Assembly (NCBI GenBank): GCA_946479475.1
Contig: CAMLGG010000050.1
Span: 1-25,310, forward strand
DNA: 25,310 nt
Reading direction: 5' to 3'
From: an uncultured Ideonella sp.
GTDB taxonomy: Bacteria; Pseudomonadota; Gammaproteobacteria; Burkholderiales; Burkholderiaceae
Position 1 is the stretch's first letter. Each line of letters opens with the position of its first letter. The notes below the pieces were generated by a model. The model had not been told where the DNA came from. It worked only from the letters and a program-made list of their open reading frames with translations, and ran no database searches. This document shows positions 24,058 to 25,310 of the stretch, in pieces. The position numbers and the translations under genes are program-made.

Positions 24058-24092
24058 ACACTTCTAAGTGTTAACCCTGATCGGGTTTACAC
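24058..24092. promoter_or_regulatory. Two overlapping inverted repeats in the leader of the 24166 gene
   Basis: ACACTT-CT-AAGTGT (24058-24071) is a perfect 6-bp repeat. It overlaps GTGTTAACCC (24068-24077), spacer TGATC, GGGTTTACAC (24083-24092), which pairs at 9 of 10 positions. The segment GTGT is shared, so as RNA the two hairpins exclude each other; as DNA they could be tandem operators. The stretch is less GC-rich than its surroundings. Confidence 0.5.
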
Positions 24093-24102
24093 CATGCCGC
24101 TA

Positions 24103-24137
24103 CCCCACGGTGGGGACAGCCGGCCAGAAGCCGGCTG
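24103..24137 (+). promoter_or_regulatory. Two short hairpins upstream of the 24166 gene
   Basis: CCCCA-CGG-TGGGG (24103-24115) and CAGCCGGC-CAGAA-GCCGGCTG (24117-24137, 8-bp stem) stand back to back, 28 bases before the ATG at 24166. They may structure the mRNA leader. I could not match them to a known riboswitch class. Confidence 0.4.
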
Positions 24138-24165
24138 CGACATGTCTTTGCCCAAGAGGAAAGCC

Positions 24166-24465
24166 ATGATCAAGACCTTTGCCGCCCCCCTCGCGCTTCT
24201 CGCCGCCTTCGCCTTCGTCCCGGCCGCAGGCGCCTCCGTGCTCGACACGCAGACCCGCCAGCCCAACGCCGGCACGCCGCTGTACAGCACCTACCACGAT
24301 GGCCCCTCGGGCTTCGTGTTCGTCAAGCTGCCCCAGGGCTGGACCTTCGTGGCGCGAGACGAAGGCGCCGCCTCGCACGAGGTCTTCCACGATGCCTCGA
24401 CCGGCTTCGTGTTCGTGAAGCTGTCGACGGGCTGGAAGTTCATGCCCGCCAGCGCGAACGCCTGA
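24166..24465 (+). CDS. Small secreted protein with an internal duplication, unknown
   Basis: A 99-residue exported protein. A signal peptide (about residues 1-23) ends VPAAGA before SVLDTQT. The mature part contains two copies of a motif: YHDGPSGFVFVKLPQGWTF and FHDASTGFVFVKLSTGWKF, about 31 residues apart, suggesting a two-repeat beta-hairpin fold. I do not recognise the family. AGAGGAAA just upstream fixes the ATG at 24166; an ATG at 24142 is in frame but would put charged residues before the signal peptide and lacks a site. The gene has a structured leader and its own strong terminator (24485-24513), so it is a monocistronic unit. Confidence 0.82.
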   Translation: MIKTFAAPLALLAAFAFVPAAGASVLDTQTRQPNAGTPLYSTYHDGPSGFVFVKLPQGWTFVARDEGAASHEVFHDASTGFVFVKLSTGWKFMPASANA

Positions 24466-24484
24466 GGCTTCAGGCACGTGCGCC

Positions 24485-24513
24485 ACGCCGAGGCTCCCGC
24501 CTCGGCGTTTTTC
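24485..24513 (+). terminator. Rho-independent terminator
   Basis: A 10-bp perfect stem, ACGCCGAGGC (24485-24494) with GCCTCGGCGT (24499-24508), has a 4-base TCCC loop and runs directly into TTTTT. It lies 20 bases after the stop of the 24166 gene and is the best terminator in the window. It could also slow minus-strand transcripts leaving the DUF1328 gene. Confidence 0.9.
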
Positions 24514-24525
24514 ATTGGCGCCCGC

Positions 24526-24684
24526 TCACGGTGCCCGTCCCCGAAGGAACAGCACCAGGGCCACGATGAGGCCGACGACGAACAGGACCCACGCGATGTT
24601 GGTCGAGATTCCGGCGATCCCGCCGAAACCCAACACGCCCGCGACCAGAGCGATCACCAGAAAAACGGCTGCCCAGTAAAGCAT
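24526..24684 (-). CDS. DUF1328 (UPF0391) small membrane protein
   Basis: A 52-residue protein beginning [20 protein letters not shown] and continuing [18 protein letters not shown], the characteristic DUF1328 sequence with two membrane helices separated by a glycine-rich turn, and ending LRGRAP. The family is widespread in proteobacteria, often stress-related in expression, with no known function. GGAGG six to seven bases before the ATG at 24684 makes the start certain; the much longer open frame upstream has no support. It is divergent from the PHA-system gene and ends 12 bases beyond the terminator of the opposite-strand gene. Confidence 0.93.
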   Translation of the reverse strand: MLYWAAVFLVIALVAGVLGFGGIAGISTNIAWVLFVVGLIVALVLFLRGRAP

Positions 24685-24888
24685 ATCGATCCTCCACGAC
24701 TCGAGCCGGCGGCCCAAGTGCCCCGGCGCAGGTGAATCGGCAAGGTGCGTTCCCGGCCTGGGCTCGTCGCAGGGGTGAGCACCCGTCCTACATTGCCAGG
24801 CAGGTACGGCCGATTCCGGTCTCCCGCACGCAAGGCATATTGAGTGCAACGCGACTTGCGTCGCTTGTCGGCCGTGAGGCCCGCGAAC

Positions 24889-25197
24889 ATGGCAAACCCC
24901 GTCACCGTCAGCATCCCTCACCAGCTCGGCCGCGACGAGGCCCGCCGCCGCATCGAGCAGGGCTTCGCCTCGCTCGTTCGCCAGTTGCCCGGCGGCGGCT
25001 CGTGCAACCACCGCTGGACCGCGGACCAGCTCGACTTCAGCGCGACGGCAATGGGCCAGACGATCTCCGGCCTGATCGACGTGCAGGAGACCTTCGTCAC
25101 GATCCGCATCGACTTGCCCGGCGTCCTGGGCTTGATTGCCGGCCGGCTCAAGGGCCAGTTGCAGACGGCCGGGCAGTTGCTCCTGGACAGGAAGTAG
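24889..25197 (+). CDS. Polyhydroxyalkanoic acid system family protein
   Basis: A 102-residue protein matching the PHA granule-region family: [20 protein letters not shown], then [40 protein letters not shown] and a final LLLDRK. Members are found near polyhydroxyalkanoate genes in some bacteria, but also alone as here, and the biochemical role is undetermined. The ATG at 24889 begins the conserved part; an in-frame GTG at 24844 would add 15 unconserved residues. The ribosome site is weak (TGAGG at long spacing). No PHA synthase or phasin gene is nearby. Confidence 0.88.
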   Translation: MANPVTVSIPHQLGRDEARRRIEQGFASLVRQLPGGGSCNHRWTADQLDFSATAMGQTISGLIDVQETFVTIRIDLPGVLGLIAGRLKGQLQTAGQLLLDRK

Positions 25198-25285
25198 CGC
25201 CCCTGCCCCTTGGCGCAAGCCTCGCGCGCGATGCCAAGTGCCCAGGGATGGAGCCGCCGAAGGTCCGGATCGGTGTTTCCCTTAG

Positions 25286-25310
25286 ATAGTTCATGCGTCG
25301 CACGAACTAT
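25286..25310. promoter_or_regulatory. Near-perfect 25-bp palindrome at the right edge
   Basis: ATAGTTC-A-TGCG, centre T, CGCA-C-GAACTAT: 11 of 12 pairs match (A opposite C is the mismatch). The size suits a TetR- or MarR-type dimer. The gene it controls would lie beyond the window; TTAGAT just before it (25283-25288) could be part of a promoter. Confidence 0.6.

Noticed and set aside
24103..24137. Possible guanidine-II (mini-ykkC) riboswitch because the first hairpin shows an ACGG-like loop
   Set aside because: The second hairpin has a CAGAA loop instead of the required ACGR, and the downstream gene is not a guanidine carrier or exporter.
1..25310. tRNA, rRNA, CRISPR array, insertion sequence or prophage genes
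   Set aside because: No cloverleaf, direct-repeat array, transposase, integrase or phage structural motif was seen on either strand.

Overview
The window is about 25 kb of GC-rich, densely coded bacterial chromosome. Gene content and codon usage (strong G/C third positions) fit a heterotrophic betaproteobacterium of the order Burkholderiales; the species cannot be named from this sequence. Supporting families are a PHA-system small protein, DUF6494, DUF1328, a Mut7-C protein, an HAF-repeat secreted protein and an Ohr/OhrR pair. No tRNA, rRNA, insertion sequence, phage gene or CRISPR array was seen. No gene-free stretch exceeds 300 bases. The largest gaps are 2376-2614, 23953-24165 and 24685-24888; the last shows no clear element.

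Left part (1-8471): a membrane sensor histidine kinase cut by the left edge; two tandem secreted CHRD-domain proteins; a divergent CsbD stress protein; a small proline-rich acidic ORF; then a tight four-gene operon kaiC - kaiB - second kaiB-like gene - PAS/histidine kinase/receiver hybrid. No kaiA is present. A BrkB/YihY membrane protein converges on it, and a small four-helix membrane protein is divergent from BrkB.

Middle (8601-19949): an HAF-repeat secreted protein; an EamA/DMT transporter divergent from a LysR regulator; DUF6494, a Mut7-C RNase-type protein and a tannase/feruloyl-esterase lipoprotein on the minus strand; a MarR regulator divergent from the tannase across a perfect 9-bp inverted repeat; an endonuclease/exonuclease/phosphatase-family protein; a fatty acid hydroxylase-type membrane enzyme; a GST-like protein and a secreted serine hydrolase.

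Right part (19950-25310): a minus-strand peroxide-stress cluster ordered ohrR, DipZ-type thioredoxin, alpha/beta hydrolase, ohr, VOC protein, with a pyridoxamine-oxidase-like stress protein divergent from ohrR. Four copies of ATCG-N4-CGAT lie exactly at the two probable promoters of this cluster, which is the clearest regulatory signal in the window. There follow a small secreted protein with an internal duplication and an unusual structured leader, a strong terminator, a DUF1328 membrane protein, a PHA-system protein, and a near-perfect 25-bp palindrome at the right edge.

Taken together the region is rich in signalling and stress functions: a Kai-type timing or stress module linked to a phosphorelay kinase, an organic-hydroperoxide regulon, and several small stress proteins (CsbD, PNPOx-like, DUF1328).
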